From: Rhizobium johnstonii 3841
GTDB lineage: Bacteria > Pseudomonadota > Alphaproteobacteria > Rhizobiales > Rhizobiaceae
Assembly: GCF_000009265.1 (NCBI RefSeq)
Contig: NC_008384.1
Span: 62,001 to 126,000 of the forward strand
Direction of reading: 5' to 3'
DNA: 64,000 bases
Part shown: positions 9,303-17,584 of the stretch, piece after piece
Position numbering within the stretch: position 1 is the stretch's first letter
Layout of the letters: every line of letters starts with the position of its first letter
The notes under the pieces: generated by a model
Seen by the model: the letters and a program-made list of their open reading frames with translations, nothing else
Database searches by the model: none
Told to the model about the DNA's origin: nothing
Program-made: the position numbers and the translations under genes

Positions 9303-10640
9303 TTGGCCATCTCCCCCTTCGATACGCTTTTGCAGAAGATCGAAACCCGCGCGGCCCGTGCCGGCATCATCGGCCTCGGTTATGTCGGCCTGCCGCTGGC
9401 GATGGCGGTGGCGCGCAGCGGCTTTGCGGTCACCGGCTTCGACATCGATGCCTCCAAGATGGTGGCTCTCGATGCCCGCCGCTCCTATATCGACGCGGTG
9501 AGCGACGAGGCGCTGTCGGCCGAGATCGATGCGGGCCGCTTCAAGGCGACAACCGATTTCGCCGGCCTTGGCGAGTGCGACGTCATCATCATCTGCGTGC
9601 CGACGCCGCTCACCAAGCATCGCGATCCCGATCTTTCCTTCGTCGAGGCGACGTCGCGCTCGATCGCCGCACATTTGCGCCCCGGTCAGCTCGTCGTGCT
9701 GGAATCGACCACCTATCCCGGCACGACCGACGACGTGGTGAAGGTCATTCTCGAAGGCACCGGGCTGAAATCCCGCTCGGACTTTTTCGTCGGCTTCTCG
9801 CCGGAGCGCGAGGATCCCGGCAACCAGCATTATCATACCGCCACCATTCCGAAGGTCGTCGCCGGCGACGGGCCCGAGGCGCTGGCGCTGATGAAGGCCT
9901 TCTATGGTGCGGCGGTATCATCGGTCGTTCCGGTCTCGTCGAATGCGACGGCCGAGGCCGTGAAGCTCACCGAAAACATCTTCCGCTCGGTCAACATCGC
10001 CCTCGTCAACGAGCTGAAGACCGTCTACGCGGCGATGGGCATCGACGTCTGGGAAGTGATCGACGCGGCCAAGACCAAGCCCTTCGGCTACATGCCCTTC
10101 TATCCCGGCCCCGGCCTTGGCGGCCATTGCATCCCGATCGATCCTTTCTACCTCACCTGGAAATCGCGCGAATACGAGCTCCCGACCCGTTTCATCGAGC
10201 TCGCCGGCGAGATCAATTCGGCAATGCCGCGTTATGTCGTCGGCAAGCTCGCCGAAGCGCTCGACATTCGCGCCGGCAAGGCGCTGAGCCGCAGCAGGGT
10301 GCTGGTGCTCGGGCTTGCCTACAAGAAGAACGTCGCCGATATCCGCGAGAGCCCGTCGCTGCGGCTGATCGAGATCATCGAGGAGCGTGGCGGACACGCG
10401 GATTACCATGATCCCTTCGTCGCCGAGATCCCGCCGACGCGCGAATACCAGGCGCTGAAGGGCCGCAAATCGGTGGCGCTGACGCCGGATGCCATTGCCG
10501 GCTACGATGCTGTGCTGGTCGCGACCGATCACGACAGGGTGGATTATGCGGCGCTCGCAAAAAGTGCCACGCTGATCGTCGACACCCGCAACGTCTTCAA
10601 CCGGCTCGGCCTTTCGGCCGATCACGTCATCAAGGCATGA
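9303..10640 (+). CDS. Nucleotide sugar dehydrogenase (UDP-GlcNAc/ManNAc 6-dehydrogenase type)
   Basis: This 445-residue enzyme has a Rossmann motif GIIGLGYVGLPLA at 21-33, the substrate region ESTTYPGTTDD, and the catalytic cysteine Cys276 in GGHCIPIDPFYL. These match the UDP-glucose/UDP-N-acetylsugar dehydrogenase family. The GGHCIPIDP form is that of WbpA/WecC/TviB rather than classical Ugd. It oxidises the C6 hydroxyl of a UDP-sugar to a carboxylate with NAD, for acidic sugars of surface polysaccharides. Translation must begin at the TTG at 9303: an in-frame stop lies at 9264 and no ATG or GTG occurs between. The ribosome-binding site is weak, suggesting low expression. Confidence 0.9.
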   Translation: MAISPFDTLLQKIETRAARAGIIGLGYVGLPLAMAVARSGFAVTGFDIDASKMVALDARRSYIDAVSDEALSAEIDAGRFKATTDFAGLGECDVIIICVPTPLTKHRDPDLSFVEATSRSIAAHLRPGQLVVLESTTYPGTTDDVVKVILEGTGLKSRSDFFVGFSPEREDPGNQHYHTATIPKVVAGDGPEALALMKAFYGAAVSSVVPVSSNATAEAVKLTENIFRSVNIALVNELKTVYAAMGIDVWEVIDAAKTKPFGYMPFYPGPGLGGHCIPIDPFYLTWKSREYELPTRFIELAGEINSAMPRYVVGKLAEALDIRAGKALSRSRVLVLGLAYKKNVADIRESPSLRLIEIIEERGGHADYHDPFVAEIPPTREYQALKGRKSVALTPDAIAGYDAVLVATDHDRVDYAALAKSATLIVDTRNVFNRLGLSADHVIKA

Positions 10641-10647
10641 CGGAAAC

Positions 10648-10668
10648 GTTGCTGCATCATGCAGCAAC
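10648..10668. repeat. 21-bp palindrome after the dehydrogenase gene
   Basis: The sequence GTTGCTGCATCATGCAGCAAC is a perfect palindrome around a central C. It starts eight bases after the stop codon. As RNA it would form an 8-bp stem with a 5-nt loop. No T-run follows, so it may be an mRNA-end stabiliser or a Rho-dependent termination aid, or an operator. Confidence 0.4.
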
Positions 10669-10805
10669 TCGACGTGCTACGGCCTCTTATGCTGATCCGC
10701 GCAGCTTTTTGTTGTTAAGGCAGGTTTCATCCCTGCGCTTTAAGCTGCTGACCTTGCCACAACCATTTCGGGGGCGGATTGGGTGAGTTCTAAGGGAGGA
10801 CGATC

Positions 10806-11184
10806 TTGAAGAGTTTTGTTGCTGCGGCTATCGCAATCGGTGTCATGTGCTCCTGCGCTTCTGTTGCATCTGCGCAGACGAAAGGCGACTGGGTTCTCGG
10901 AAACTACAAGGGGGCCGGTTATTGGTTCCCTGGCGTTATCGACAGTGCCTCGGGCGGGAAGGTCACGATCGATCCGATATGATGACGGCGATAAGGAAAC
11001 TGTTTCCTTGAGCGACGTGCGTCCTTACGACTGGGTCATCGGCATGAAGGTCGAGTGCAACTACAAGGGTGCCGGCGATTGGTATGCAGGCAAGATCACC
11101 TCGCTTGGCGGCGAGAAGATTGGTATTGCCTACGATGACGGCGACAAGGAAACCACAAGAACCGGTCGCTGCCGTTCCCGATAA
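10806..11184 (+). pseudogene. Secreted tandem Tudor/SH3-like protein, frameshifted
   Basis: A TTG start at 10806 after an AGGGAGG site opens a signal peptide MKSFVAAAIAIGVMCSCASVASAQ and one copy of a short repeat unit. The frame then hits TGA at 10980. In the +1 frame coding resumes at once as RYDDGDKETVSLSDVRPYDW and a second unit GAGDWYAGKITSLGGEKIGIAYDDGDKE, ending at 11184. The break sits at a tandem GATCGATC near 10968-10975. Removing one GATC restores GGKVTIRYDDGDKE, which aligns exactly with the second unit GGEKIGIAYDDGDKE. The domain resembles Tudor/agenet-type beta barrels. It is either a true frameshift mutation or a sequencing/assembly error. Confidence 0.75.
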
Positions 11185-11213
11185 AGTCTTTGCCTGAACC
11201 AATGCGAGATCAG

Positions 11214-11245
11214 CCCGTCGCCGTCAAAGCGACGGGTTTGTTTTT
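11214..11245 (+). terminator. Rho-independent terminator
   Basis: A perfect 8-bp stem (CCCGTCGC and GCGACGGG, 11214-11221 and 11229-11236) with a 7-nt loop is followed by TTTGTTTTT. It lies 30 bases after the Tudor-like gene and before the convergent DUF3095 gene, so it ends plus-strand transcription. Confidence 0.88.
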
Positions 11246-11255
11246 CCTCCGACGA

Positions 11256-12431
11256 TCACGTTTGATGCGGCGCTGTCGCAAGCACCTTGCCGGTCATCCG
11301 GCTTGCGGCCACCGCATAACCGCCGGCCGCGCCGTCGATGAAATGCATGTGATCGCGCGAGATCGGCGTCGGCACGAAGCAGGTCATCAGCGCCGAGGCC
11401 TGCCGATGCAGGCCGTAGCTGACAATGCCCTTGGCGCGTGCCGCTTCCAGTAGCGTCTCGATCCGTTTCAGATGTTCGGCGTCGACGTCGATCGTCATCT
11501 TCAGCCCGTCATCGAACTTGCGGAAATCGGAATTGCCGGCGACGTCGCGCTTGTAGCGGCGGGCGTCGAAGCGGCCGAGCGGAATGCCGAGCTTGAAGCA
11601 CACGACGGTGATGGCAAGCTGCGTGAAGATGATGAGCTTCTGCCGCAATCGCCGGCCAGCCGGCGCGGTGGCCTTGGCTTCGCGGTTGATGCCGTGCAGC
11701 GAGAAGGCAAGGTTCGGACCATCCGCCGGTACCGGGTGGCTGTCCCGGTTCTGCTCGGTGGTGATGGCGACGATGCCGTTGACGAGGTCGCGGAATTCCT
11801 GTCCCGGCCGGCCTTCGCCCGGAACCGCGATGATCGAGACGATCTCGCCGTGCCTGGCGTCGATCGGGCTCCAGCGGCAGGAAAGGCCGGTGAGATCGGG
11901 GCGCGTTCCCGGGGCCGCGCGATCGATGCCGTAGCGGCCGAGCTTCATCTGTCTTTCTGCCCAGCTGGTGCCGCCGCCCCAGAACATCGCATAGGTGACA
12001 TAAGGGCTTGCGGAGTAACGCGCGACGCGGACGTCGAGGCCCTCGGCGCGGGTGTCGGCGACCGGCACGATGGCGATGCGCAGCGTCAGGCCCAGATCCT
12101 CCTCGACCCAGACCTGCACGGCGGCAAGGGCGTCGCGCGCTGCCTTTTCCAGCGAGCCCGGAAGCGCGATCAGCGCGCCGTCGCCGCCGAAGACGAAGGG
12201 ATAATCGCCCTTGTCGACGGAATTCAGCACCGCCGAAATGACGCTGGCGCCCGCCATGTTGACGTCCTTGTAGCGGCCGGCAGCGATCGCCGGCGTCGAG
12301 CCGACGATGTCGGCCAGCGCCAGCACCCATCCGTCCGGCAGCGGCCGGTAATTGGCGGCGTCGGTCACGCCCTCGAATTCGCTGAAGAGCGGCACTTCGG
12401 CAAAGAAATCTTCGTCGGTCACGGTTTTCAT
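11256..12431 (-). CDS. DUF3095 family protein (cyclase-like fold)
   Basis: This product of about 391 residues starts MKTVTDEDFFAEVPLFSEF at the ATG at 12431. The stretch LALADIVGSTPAIAAGRYK (from residue 37) and FGGDGALIALP (from 81) recall the two metal-binding segments of class III nucleotide cyclases, which is the known feature of DUF3095. No membrane segment is seen. Function is not established for the family. It may be a degenerate or divergent nucleotidyl cyclase or a sensor. It converges on the Tudor-like pseudogene and is divergent from the methyltransferase gene. Confidence 0.82.
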   Translation of the reverse strand: MKTVTDEDFFAEVPLFSEFEGVTDAANYRPLPDGWVLALADIVGSTPAIAAGRYKDVNMAGASVISAVLNSVDKGDYPFVFGGDGALIALPGSLEKAARDALAAVQVWVEEDLGLTLRIAIVPVADTRAEGLDVRVARYSASPYVTYAMFWGGGTSWAERQMKLGRYGIDRAAPGTRPDLTGLSCRWSPIDARHGEIVSIIAVPGEGRPGQEFRDLVNGIVAITTEQNRDSHPVPADGPNLAFSLHGINREAKATAPAGRRLRQKLIIFTQLAITVVCFKLGIPLGRFDARRYKRDVAGNSDFRKFDDGLKMTIDVDAEHLKRIETLLEAARAKGIVSYGLHRQASALMTCFVPTPISRDHMHFIDGAAGGYAVAASRMTGKVLATAPHQT

Positions 12432-12553
12432 ATCGTCCAGCTTAGCACAGACCCATGTCGCCACTGCAACGCCAATTCCCATTTACGGCGATCGACTTGG
12501 CAAGGTTTCATGTGTTAGAGCATTTCGTGCTTTTTCGGACGTACGGAAATGCG

Positions 12554-12616
12554 CTATCTTTTTGTTTTTACGCAATTCCGGACGCAAAACCGCTCTCGCA
12601 CTTTTGCTGGAATTCC
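12554..12616 (-). repeat. Interspersed intergenic repeat, copy 1
   Basis: Read on the minus strand, this stretch matches 27251-27309 over about 60 bases (AATTCCAGCAAAAGTGCG, then CGGTTTTGCGTCCGGAATTG). It lies in the gap upstream of the methyltransferase gene. Such short non-coding repeats, near gene ends and promoters, are characteristic of Rhizobium genomes. Confidence 0.6.
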
Positions 12617-12655
12617 TCCAGGACCGCCGACGATTTCATGACGGATATAGATTAG

Positions 12656-13135
12656 ATGAGCCGCCTCGACAGCTTCATTCGCCGGTTGACGGCTCAACGC
12701 GACATCTTGAACTCGATCATCGATCTGGTGGGGGAAACGCCAGGCCCGGTGCTGGAGTTCGGCCTCGGCAACGGCCGCACCTACGATCACCTGCGCGAGA
12801 ACTTTCCCGGCAGGCGCATCGTCGCTTTCGACTGGGAAGTCCGTTCCTATTCGGCCTCGACACCGGAGGCGCAAGACATGGTGACCGGCAATATCCGCGA
12901 GTCCGGCCAGGCCTTCGTCGGCATCGGCGCGGCCCTTGCCCATGCCGATATCGGCACCGGTCATGACGAGATCGACGCGGTGACGCTGACCTGGCTGCCG
13001 CAGCTGATGGCCGGCGTGCTCGCCCATAACGGCATCGCCGTCAGCGGGCTGCCGCTGGAGCATCCCGAGCTGATGGCGCTGCCGCTGCCAGACGGCATCA
13101 AGGAAGGCCGCTATTTCCTGTATCGCAGGACGTAG
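12656..13135 (+). CDS. Small class I SAM-dependent methyltransferase
   Basis: The protein is 159 residues. It contains a motif I GPVLEFGLGNGRTYDHLRE near residues 30-48 followed by the acidic motif II end RIVAFDWEV, typical of Rossmann-fold methyltransferases. The remainder, GTGHDEIDAVTLTWLPQLMAG, fits the motif IV/V region. It is short for the superfamily, so substrate-binding extensions are minimal. The start follows a TATAGATT stretch and has no clear Shine-Dalgarno. Its 3' end shares a bidirectional terminator with the convergent ABC exporter gene. Substrate is unknown. Confidence 0.78.
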   Translation: MSRLDSFIRRLTAQRDILNSIIDLVGETPGPVLEFGLGNGRTYDHLRENFPGRRIVAFDWEVRSYSASTPEAQDMVTGNIRESGQAFVGIGAALAHADIGTGHDEIDAVTLTWLPQLMAGVLAHNGIAVSGLPLEHPELMALPLPDGIKEGRYFLYRRT

Positions 13136-13156
13136 CATCAGCAATTCAAAGTGCTA

Positions 13157-13191
13157 CAGCGCCGCGGCTCTCGAAAAGACGCGCGGCGCTG
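13157..13191. terminator. Bidirectional terminator hairpin
   Basis: A perfect 10-bp inverted repeat (CAGCGCCGCG and CGCGGCGCTG) flanks a 15-nt loop between two convergent genes. The tails are only modestly T-rich (TCGTGTTTCG on the plus strand). Confidence 0.65.
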
Positions 13192-13203
13192 TCGTGTTTC
13201 GCT

Positions 13204-14994
13204 TCACGCCACCAGACCCTTGGTCAGTTCCAGCGCCTGCCGTTCGAACAGCCGGCGATAGATACCGTTATTGAGCCTGATCAGCGCCTGGTGATCGCCT
13301 TCCTCGACGATCTTTCCCTTGTCGAAGACCAGCAGCCGGTCCAGCGCCCTTACCGTGGACAGCCGGTGGGCGATGACCAGCGTCGTGCGGCCGTTCATCA
13401 GGCGTTCCATGGCCTGCTGGATCTGCACCTCGCTCTCGCTGTCGAGGCTCGACGTCGCCTCGTCCAGGATCAGCACCGGTGCATCCGCCAGGAAGGCCCG
13501 GGCAATGGCCACACGCTGCCGCTCGCCGCCCGACAGCTTGACGCCGCGTTCCCCCACCATCGTCTCATAGCCCTTGGGAAGGTCCATGATGAAGTCGTGG
13601 GCACTCGCCTGTTTCGCCGCCTGCTCGATCTGGCGCCGCGAGGCGTTCGGCCGGCTATAGGCGATGTTTTCGGCCAGCGTGCGGTGGAACAGAATGGGCT
13701 CCTGCTGCACGATGGCGATCTGGCCGCGCAGGCTGGATTGCTTGACCGCCGCGATATCCTGTCCGTCGATGCGGATTTCGCCCGAGTTGACGTCATAGAG
13801 GCGTTGGATGAGCTTGACGAAGGTCGTCTTGCCCGAGCCCGAATGTCCGACCAGGCCGACGCGCTCACCCGGTTTGATGGTGACCGAGAAATCCTCATAA
13901 AGCGGTGTGGGATGCGCGCCATACTGGAAGGTGATGCGATCGAAGACGATCTCGCCCTCGCCAATCTCGATCGGCGTGGCGTTCGGCTTGTCCTCGATGC
14001 CGAGCGGCATCTTGTCGAGCAGCACCAGTTCCTCCATGTCGTTGACGGCCCGCTGCAGATTGCGGATGTCCTGGCCGACATTGCGCAGATAGCCTTGCAG
14101 GACGAAGAACATGGCCAGCACGAAGGTGATGTCGCCAGGCGTCGCCAGCCCCTGCCGCCACATGATCAAGCCCGTTCCCAAGATACCTGCCTGCATCGAA
14201 ACCATCAGGAAGCCCTGGATCGTGCCGCTCAATGTGCCGCGCTTCCATGTCCGCCGCGTGCGGCTGTCCCATTTGGCGAGCACGTGGCCCAGTCGTACCT
14301 CTTCGCGGCTTTCAGCGCCGAAGGCCTTGACCACCGAGTTGCAGCTGATGGCATCCGCCAGTGCGCCGCCAAGTTTGGTGTCCCAGGCATTGGCAAGCCT
14401 TGCCGCCGGCGACACGAAGCCCATGGAAAGCGCCACGGTCACGCCGATATAGATCAGCGAGCCCGCAGCCACGATCAGGCCCATGATTGGCCAGTAGCTG
14501 CCGAGCACGATACTGGCGCCAACCAGCATGACGATGGACGGCAAAAGGGCGACCAGCAGCAGGTCATTGAGCTGGTCGAGTGCCCACATGCCGCGGGTGA
14601 TCTTGCGCACCGTCGAACCGGCAAAGCTGTTGGCGTGCCAGTCGGTCGAGAACCGCTGCACCTTGTGGAAACCGTTATTCGTCACATCCGCCATGGTGCG
14701 CAGCGTCAGCCGGATGATGCCGTTGAAGATGAACCAGCGCAGCGCCACGCTGGTCAGGCCGAGAGCCACGACGACGACAAAGGCGCGCAGCGCCCGGTCA
14801 GCCGCATTGCTGCCGGCAATGGCATCGACGATCTGGCCGGAAAAAACCGGCACCATGACTTCGGCCAGCGTGCTGGCAATGACCAGCACGATGATAATGC
14901 CCACCAATACAGGCCGATGGCGCCAATGATGGAAAACAAAGCCGAGCACATGGCGATAGGCATCGGCGCGGAAATCGAGCTTCTTGCGAGTCAT
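13204..14994 (-). CDS. ABC exporter, fused membrane and ATPase domains
   Basis: This 596-residue half-transporter has six predicted helices in the first 320 residues, beginning VGIIIVLVIASTLAEVMVPV. The ATPase domain follows, with Walker A GHSGSGKT, signature LSGGERQR, Walker B VLILDEATSSLD and the H-loop AHRLST. This is the ABCB/MsbA-type exporter layout, working as a dimer to expel lipids, drugs or peptides. The conserved switch residues all look intact, so it should be active. A short reading frame with a strong ribosome-binding site lies upstream at 15157-15207. The substrate is not predictable. Confidence 0.92.
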   Translation of the reverse strand: MTRKKLDFRADAYRHVLGFVFHHWRHRPVLVGIIIVLVIASTLAEVMVPVFSGQIVDAIAGSNAADRALRAFVVVVALGLTSVALRWFIFNGIIRLTLRTMADVTNNGFHKVQRFSTDWHANSFAGSTVRKITRGMWALDQLNDLLLVALLPSIVMLVGASIVLGSYWPIMGLIVAAGSLIYIGVTVALSMGFVSPAARLANAWDTKLGGALADAISCNSVVKAFGAESREEVRLGHVLAKWDSRTRRTWKRGTLSGTIQGFLMVSMQAGILGTGLIMWRQGLATPGDITFVLAMFFVLQGYLRNVGQDIRNLQRAVNDMEELVLLDKMPLGIEDKPNATPIEIGEGEIVFDRITFQYGAHPTPLYEDFSVTIKPGERVGLVGHSGSGKTTFVKLIQRLYDVNSGEIRIDGQDIAAVKQSSLRGQIAIVQQEPILFHRTLAENIAYSRPNASRRQIEQAAKQASAHDFIMDLPKGYETMVGERGVKLSGGERQRVAIARAFLADAPVLILDEATSSLDSESEVQIQQAMERLMNGRTTLVIAHRLSTVRALDRLLVFDKGKIVEEGDHQALIRLNNGIYRRLFERQALELTKGLVA

Positions 14995-15339
14995 TTTAAT
15001 CGCTCGGCGCCGTGTCGGCGACCGGTCCTCAAAATCGAGAGTTGGATGGCACAGCCCAAGCGGGAGACGAAATGATCGCGTCAGATCAATCGGGCTATGA
15101 ATTAAGGGAAAACCGCATGTCGGGCGCGCTTAAGGCGGGCCGCGAATGGAAATGACCTAGTGTCGGGACATTCCGCACGGGAAGGTTTCGATGATTGCTG
15201 GTGTCATGCAACGCCTCCCTTATGTTCGAACTAAAGCGGTGAGCGTTTTGTACCGAAGCAATTCGATATTGCCAAGCGGATATTTGCAACCTTACGGAAA
15301 GTGATGCGGAAACGACACACCTTGTGAGCTTGCGACCGC
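14995..15339. other. Intergenic region, 345 bp, promoter side of ABC exporter
   Basis: No conserved gene was recognised. It should carry the exporter promoter on the minus strand. It holds the 16-codon frame listed separately at 15157-15207. Confidence 0.5.
15157..15207 (-). CDS. Possible 16-residue leader peptide
   Basis: An ATG at 15207 is preceded by AAGGGAGG with 6-nt spacing, a better Shine-Dalgarno than most genes nearby. The frame encodes MTPAIIETFPCGMSRH and stops at TAG. It lies about 160 bases upstream of the ABC exporter start on the same strand. It could be a regulatory leader or a chance frame; no homology was recognised. Confidence 0.25.
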   Translation of the reverse strand: MTPAIIETFPCGMSRH

Positions 15340-15795
15340 TCAGGAGGCGCAGGAATAGGATGTGGCCGGGCGTGCGGTCAGTTTCGCCTCGAAGTCGGCC
15401 GCGATTTTGTCCAGCGTCACGCTGTCCAACCGCCGCAGGAGCAGGGCCTGGGCTTCTTTCATCGCGTCGCCGAGGGCGACATTCACCGCCTGTTCCACCA
15501 GGCATTGCGGCTGGTCGTCGGCCGGGCCGATGGCGAAGAGATGCGGTTCGCCGATGGCGTTATAGACGTCGAGCAGGGTGATGTCGGACAAGGGACGCAC
15601 CAGCGTCCAGCCGCCGCCATGGCCCTTTTCGGAGCGGACGTAGCCCTGTTCGCGAAGGCCGGCCATGGTGCGGCGGACGACGACGGGATTGGTGTTCAGC
15701 ATCTTTGCAATCATGTCGGAGGTCGCCGAATGCTGGTGCTTATCCATGTGGATCAGCACGTGCAGCATGCGTGAAAGGCGGCTGTCATTGCGCAT
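15340..15795 (-). CDS. Rrf2 family transcriptional regulator
   Basis: From the ATG at 15795 the protein has about 151 residues. The winged helix-turn-helix SATSDMIAKMLNTNPVVVRR and the following wing GYVRSEKGHGGGWTLVRPLSDITLLDV are standard Rrf2 features. The usual cluster of three cysteines for an Fe-S centre is not present; cysteines are seen only at DDQPQCLVEQ and at the C-terminal end. It may therefore sense redox by thiol chemistry or not use Fe-S. It is divergent from a thioredoxin-reductase-like gene and probably controls it; GTAAC repeats lie in the shared promoter. A longer start at 15882 would read through that promoter and is unlikely. Confidence 0.88.
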   Translation of the reverse strand: MRNDSRLSRMLHVLIHMDKHQHSATSDMIAKMLNTNPVVVRRTMAGLREQGYVRSEKGHGGGWTLVRPLSDITLLDVYNAIGEPHLFAIGPADDQPQCLVEQAVNVALGDAMKEAQALLLRRLDSVTLDKIAADFEAKLTARPATSYSCAS

Positions 15796-15864
15796 GGCTC
15801 TCTTCCTGTCGATCGGACGGGTCATTATCGCAAAGGGATCGTAACAAGACAAGTAACATGATGC

Positions 15865-15893
15865 TTGACGCCGTTGGTTCATGTAACTTATGT
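15865..15893 (+). promoter_or_regulatory. Promoter of the flavoprotein gene with GTAAC repeats
   Basis: TTGACG at 15865-15870 and TTATGT at 15888-15893 are spaced 17 bases apart, a good sigma-70 type promoter. The predicted start lies about 30 bases before the ATG at 15927. GTAAC occurs at 15841, 15852 and 15883, two of them as AAGTAACATG and CATGTAACTT in near-inverted arrangement. These are candidate Rrf2 operators. Confidence 0.6.
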
Positions 15894-15926
15894 TGAGTCA
15901 TGAGTTCAATATCAAGGAAGAGTTCC

Positions 15927-16832
15927 ATGTCGTTCGAAGCCATCATCATCGGCGGAAACTTCGCCGGCCTTTCGGCAGCGATGCAGCTGGCCCGGGCACG
16001 GCGGCGGGTTCTGCTCGTCGATGCCGGTGCGCCGCGCAATCGTTTTTCTGAAGCCTCGCACGGGTTCCTCGGCCAGGACGGCCAGACGCCGGCGGCGATC
16101 ATGCGGGAGGGAAAACGGCAGCTTTCGCTTTATCCGACCATCACCATCCGCGAGGGGAAAGTCATCCGCGCGCACAGCGATGGTGATGCCTTCATCGTCG
16201 GCACCGAAGACGGCAGCGAAGAACGAGCCGCGCGCATCGTGCTCGCAACCGGCGTCAGCGACACGCTGCCCGAAATCCCCGGCCTCAAGGAGCGATGGGG
16301 CCGCTCCGCGCTGCACTGCCCCTATTGCCACGGTTTTGAGGTCGGCGGCGGCAAGCTCGGCGTTCTCGCAAACCATCCGCATTCGGCCCATTCGGCCATG
16401 ATGATCCCGGACTGGGGCGCGACGACCTTTTTCACCCAGGCGCTGTTCGAGCCCGATGAAGAGCAGTTGGTAAAGTTGACGGCCCGTGGCGTCCGGATCG
16501 AGCGCAGCCCTATCGTCGAATTGTTGGGCGACGGTCCGAAGCTTGAGGCCGTTCGCCTCGCCGATGGCCGCGTCGTGCCGCTCGATGCCGTGTTTGTCGC
16601 GCCGAAAACGGCGATGGCGAGCCCGATTGCCGAACAGCTCGGCTGCGCCTTCGACGACGGCCCGTTCGGGCCAATCATTCGGATCGCCGATAACAAGGAA
16701 ACCACCGTCAAGGGTGTCTTTGCCGCCGGCGATGCGGCAAGCGCCATGCACAATGCCACGCTCGCCTCCGCCTCAGGCGTGCTCGCCGGCGTGCAATGCC
16801 ATCAATCGCTTGTCATGCAGTCGGTCGCATAG
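15927..16832 (+). CDS. NAD(P)/FAD-dependent oxidoreductase, thioredoxin-reductase-like
   Basis: The product is 301 residues. It has an FAD-binding IIIGGNFAGLSAAMQLARA at the N-terminus, a redox-active pair in HCPYCHGFEV near residue 130, and the C-terminal FAD motif VFAAGDAASAMHNATLASASG. The typical thioredoxin reductase NADPH motif is weak (GKLGVLANHPHSAHS), as in the ferredoxin/FAD-only relatives. It could reduce a small disulfide partner or modify a metabolite. The ATG at 15927 follows AAGGAAGAG. The divergent Rrf2 gene is its likely regulator. Confidence 0.87.
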   Translation: MSFEAIIIGGNFAGLSAAMQLARARRRVLLVDAGAPRNRFSEASHGFLGQDGQTPAAIMREGKRQLSLYPTITIREGKVIRAHSDGDAFIVGTEDGSEERAARIVLATGVSDTLPEIPGLKERWGRSALHCPYCHGFEVGGGKLGVLANHPHSAHSAMMIPDWGATTFFTQALFEPDEEQLVKLTARGVRIERSPIVELLGDGPKLEAVRLADGRVVPLDAVFVAPKTAMASPIAEQLGCAFDDGPFGPIIRIADNKETTVKGVFAAGDAASAMHNATLASASGVLAGVQCHQSLVMQSVA

Positions 16833-16885
16833 GGCGCAAACATCACGTTAAGCGGGCCGCTGGGGCAATTGCCACAAGCCACCGC

Positions 16886-17584
16886 TTAAGTTACCGCCAG
16901 TACCGCCCCGGTGTCGTACTGACGCACGAAATCGACCCGCATGCCGTTCCAGTGATAGCAGTAATGCCGCCCTTGAACAGGAATGGTTATGGCGTCCGGC
17001 CAGAAAATGCCGATACAACGTTGACCGGGCATTCGAACGCTGTTCCACAAGAGACCATCGCTTCCCGCTGCACGAAGTCCGCGTCCCGCAATCTGGGAAG
17101 CGGTGTAATCGTCCGGATGCAGGGCGCCAGGCACCGCGTTCACGTCGTCTAGTCCTCGGTCCACGCTGCCCACCAGGACACGAAAGTCCGATGTCCACCC
17201 CGGACGCTGGGGCGTTGAGCTCATGAACTTCTGATGGTGATGGATCGTTTCGGCGACAGCGACTTCTTCACTGTCGCCTGCATAGTAGATACCATAGCTT
17301 CCGTCCGTGAAGCGTCCCGGCCGCCCCGTTGAGCAATGGACGAATGGGGCCATTACATAACTAGCGCCGGTGCCCGAAACGCGACGGTTCGCGGGCACCT
17401 TTCCAAGATCGCCCACCTCAAATCGAATGCGCGGATTCGTTTTCGCCTCGACGGCCACAAGGGCCTCCCAGTCGCGGGGGTCGGCGATGTCCTCGAACAA
17501 ATCGATTGGCGGGTAGATCGATCTAATGATGCGGTAGGTTTTAGGCCACTGTACGTGGGAGCGGACAGCAAGGCCACTTACCAT
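16886..17584 (-). CDS. RES domain toxin (NAD+-degrading type)
   Basis: The product is about 232 residues from the ATG at 17584. It carries the RES domain in order: an arginine in TYRIIRSIYPP, tyrosine and glutamate in YGIYYAGDSEEVAVAETIHH, and serine in LLWNSVRMPG. RES toxins fold like ADP-ribosyltransferases and deplete NAD+. The gene start overlaps the antitoxin stop by seven bases, so it is translationally coupled behind it. It is paired with a DUF2384-type antitoxin. A second RES pair with different sequence lies at 42759-43948. Confidence 0.87.
   Translation of the reverse strand: MVSGLAVRSHVQWPKTYRIIRSIYPPIDLFEDIADPRDWEALVAVEAKTNPRIRFEVGDLGKVPANRRVSGTGASYVMAPFVHCSTGRPGRFTDGSYGIYYAGDSEEVAVAETIHHHQKFMSSTPQRPGWTSDFRVLVGSVDRGLDDVNAVPGALHPDDYTASQIAGRGLRAAGSDGLLWNSVRMPGQRCIGIFWPDAITIPVQGRHYCYHWNGMRVDFVRQYDTGAVLAVT

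Noticed and set aside
9111..9836. 241-codon minus-strand open frame over the start of the dehydrogenase gene
   Set aside because: Antisense to Rossmann-motif coding sequence, with no recognisable domain.
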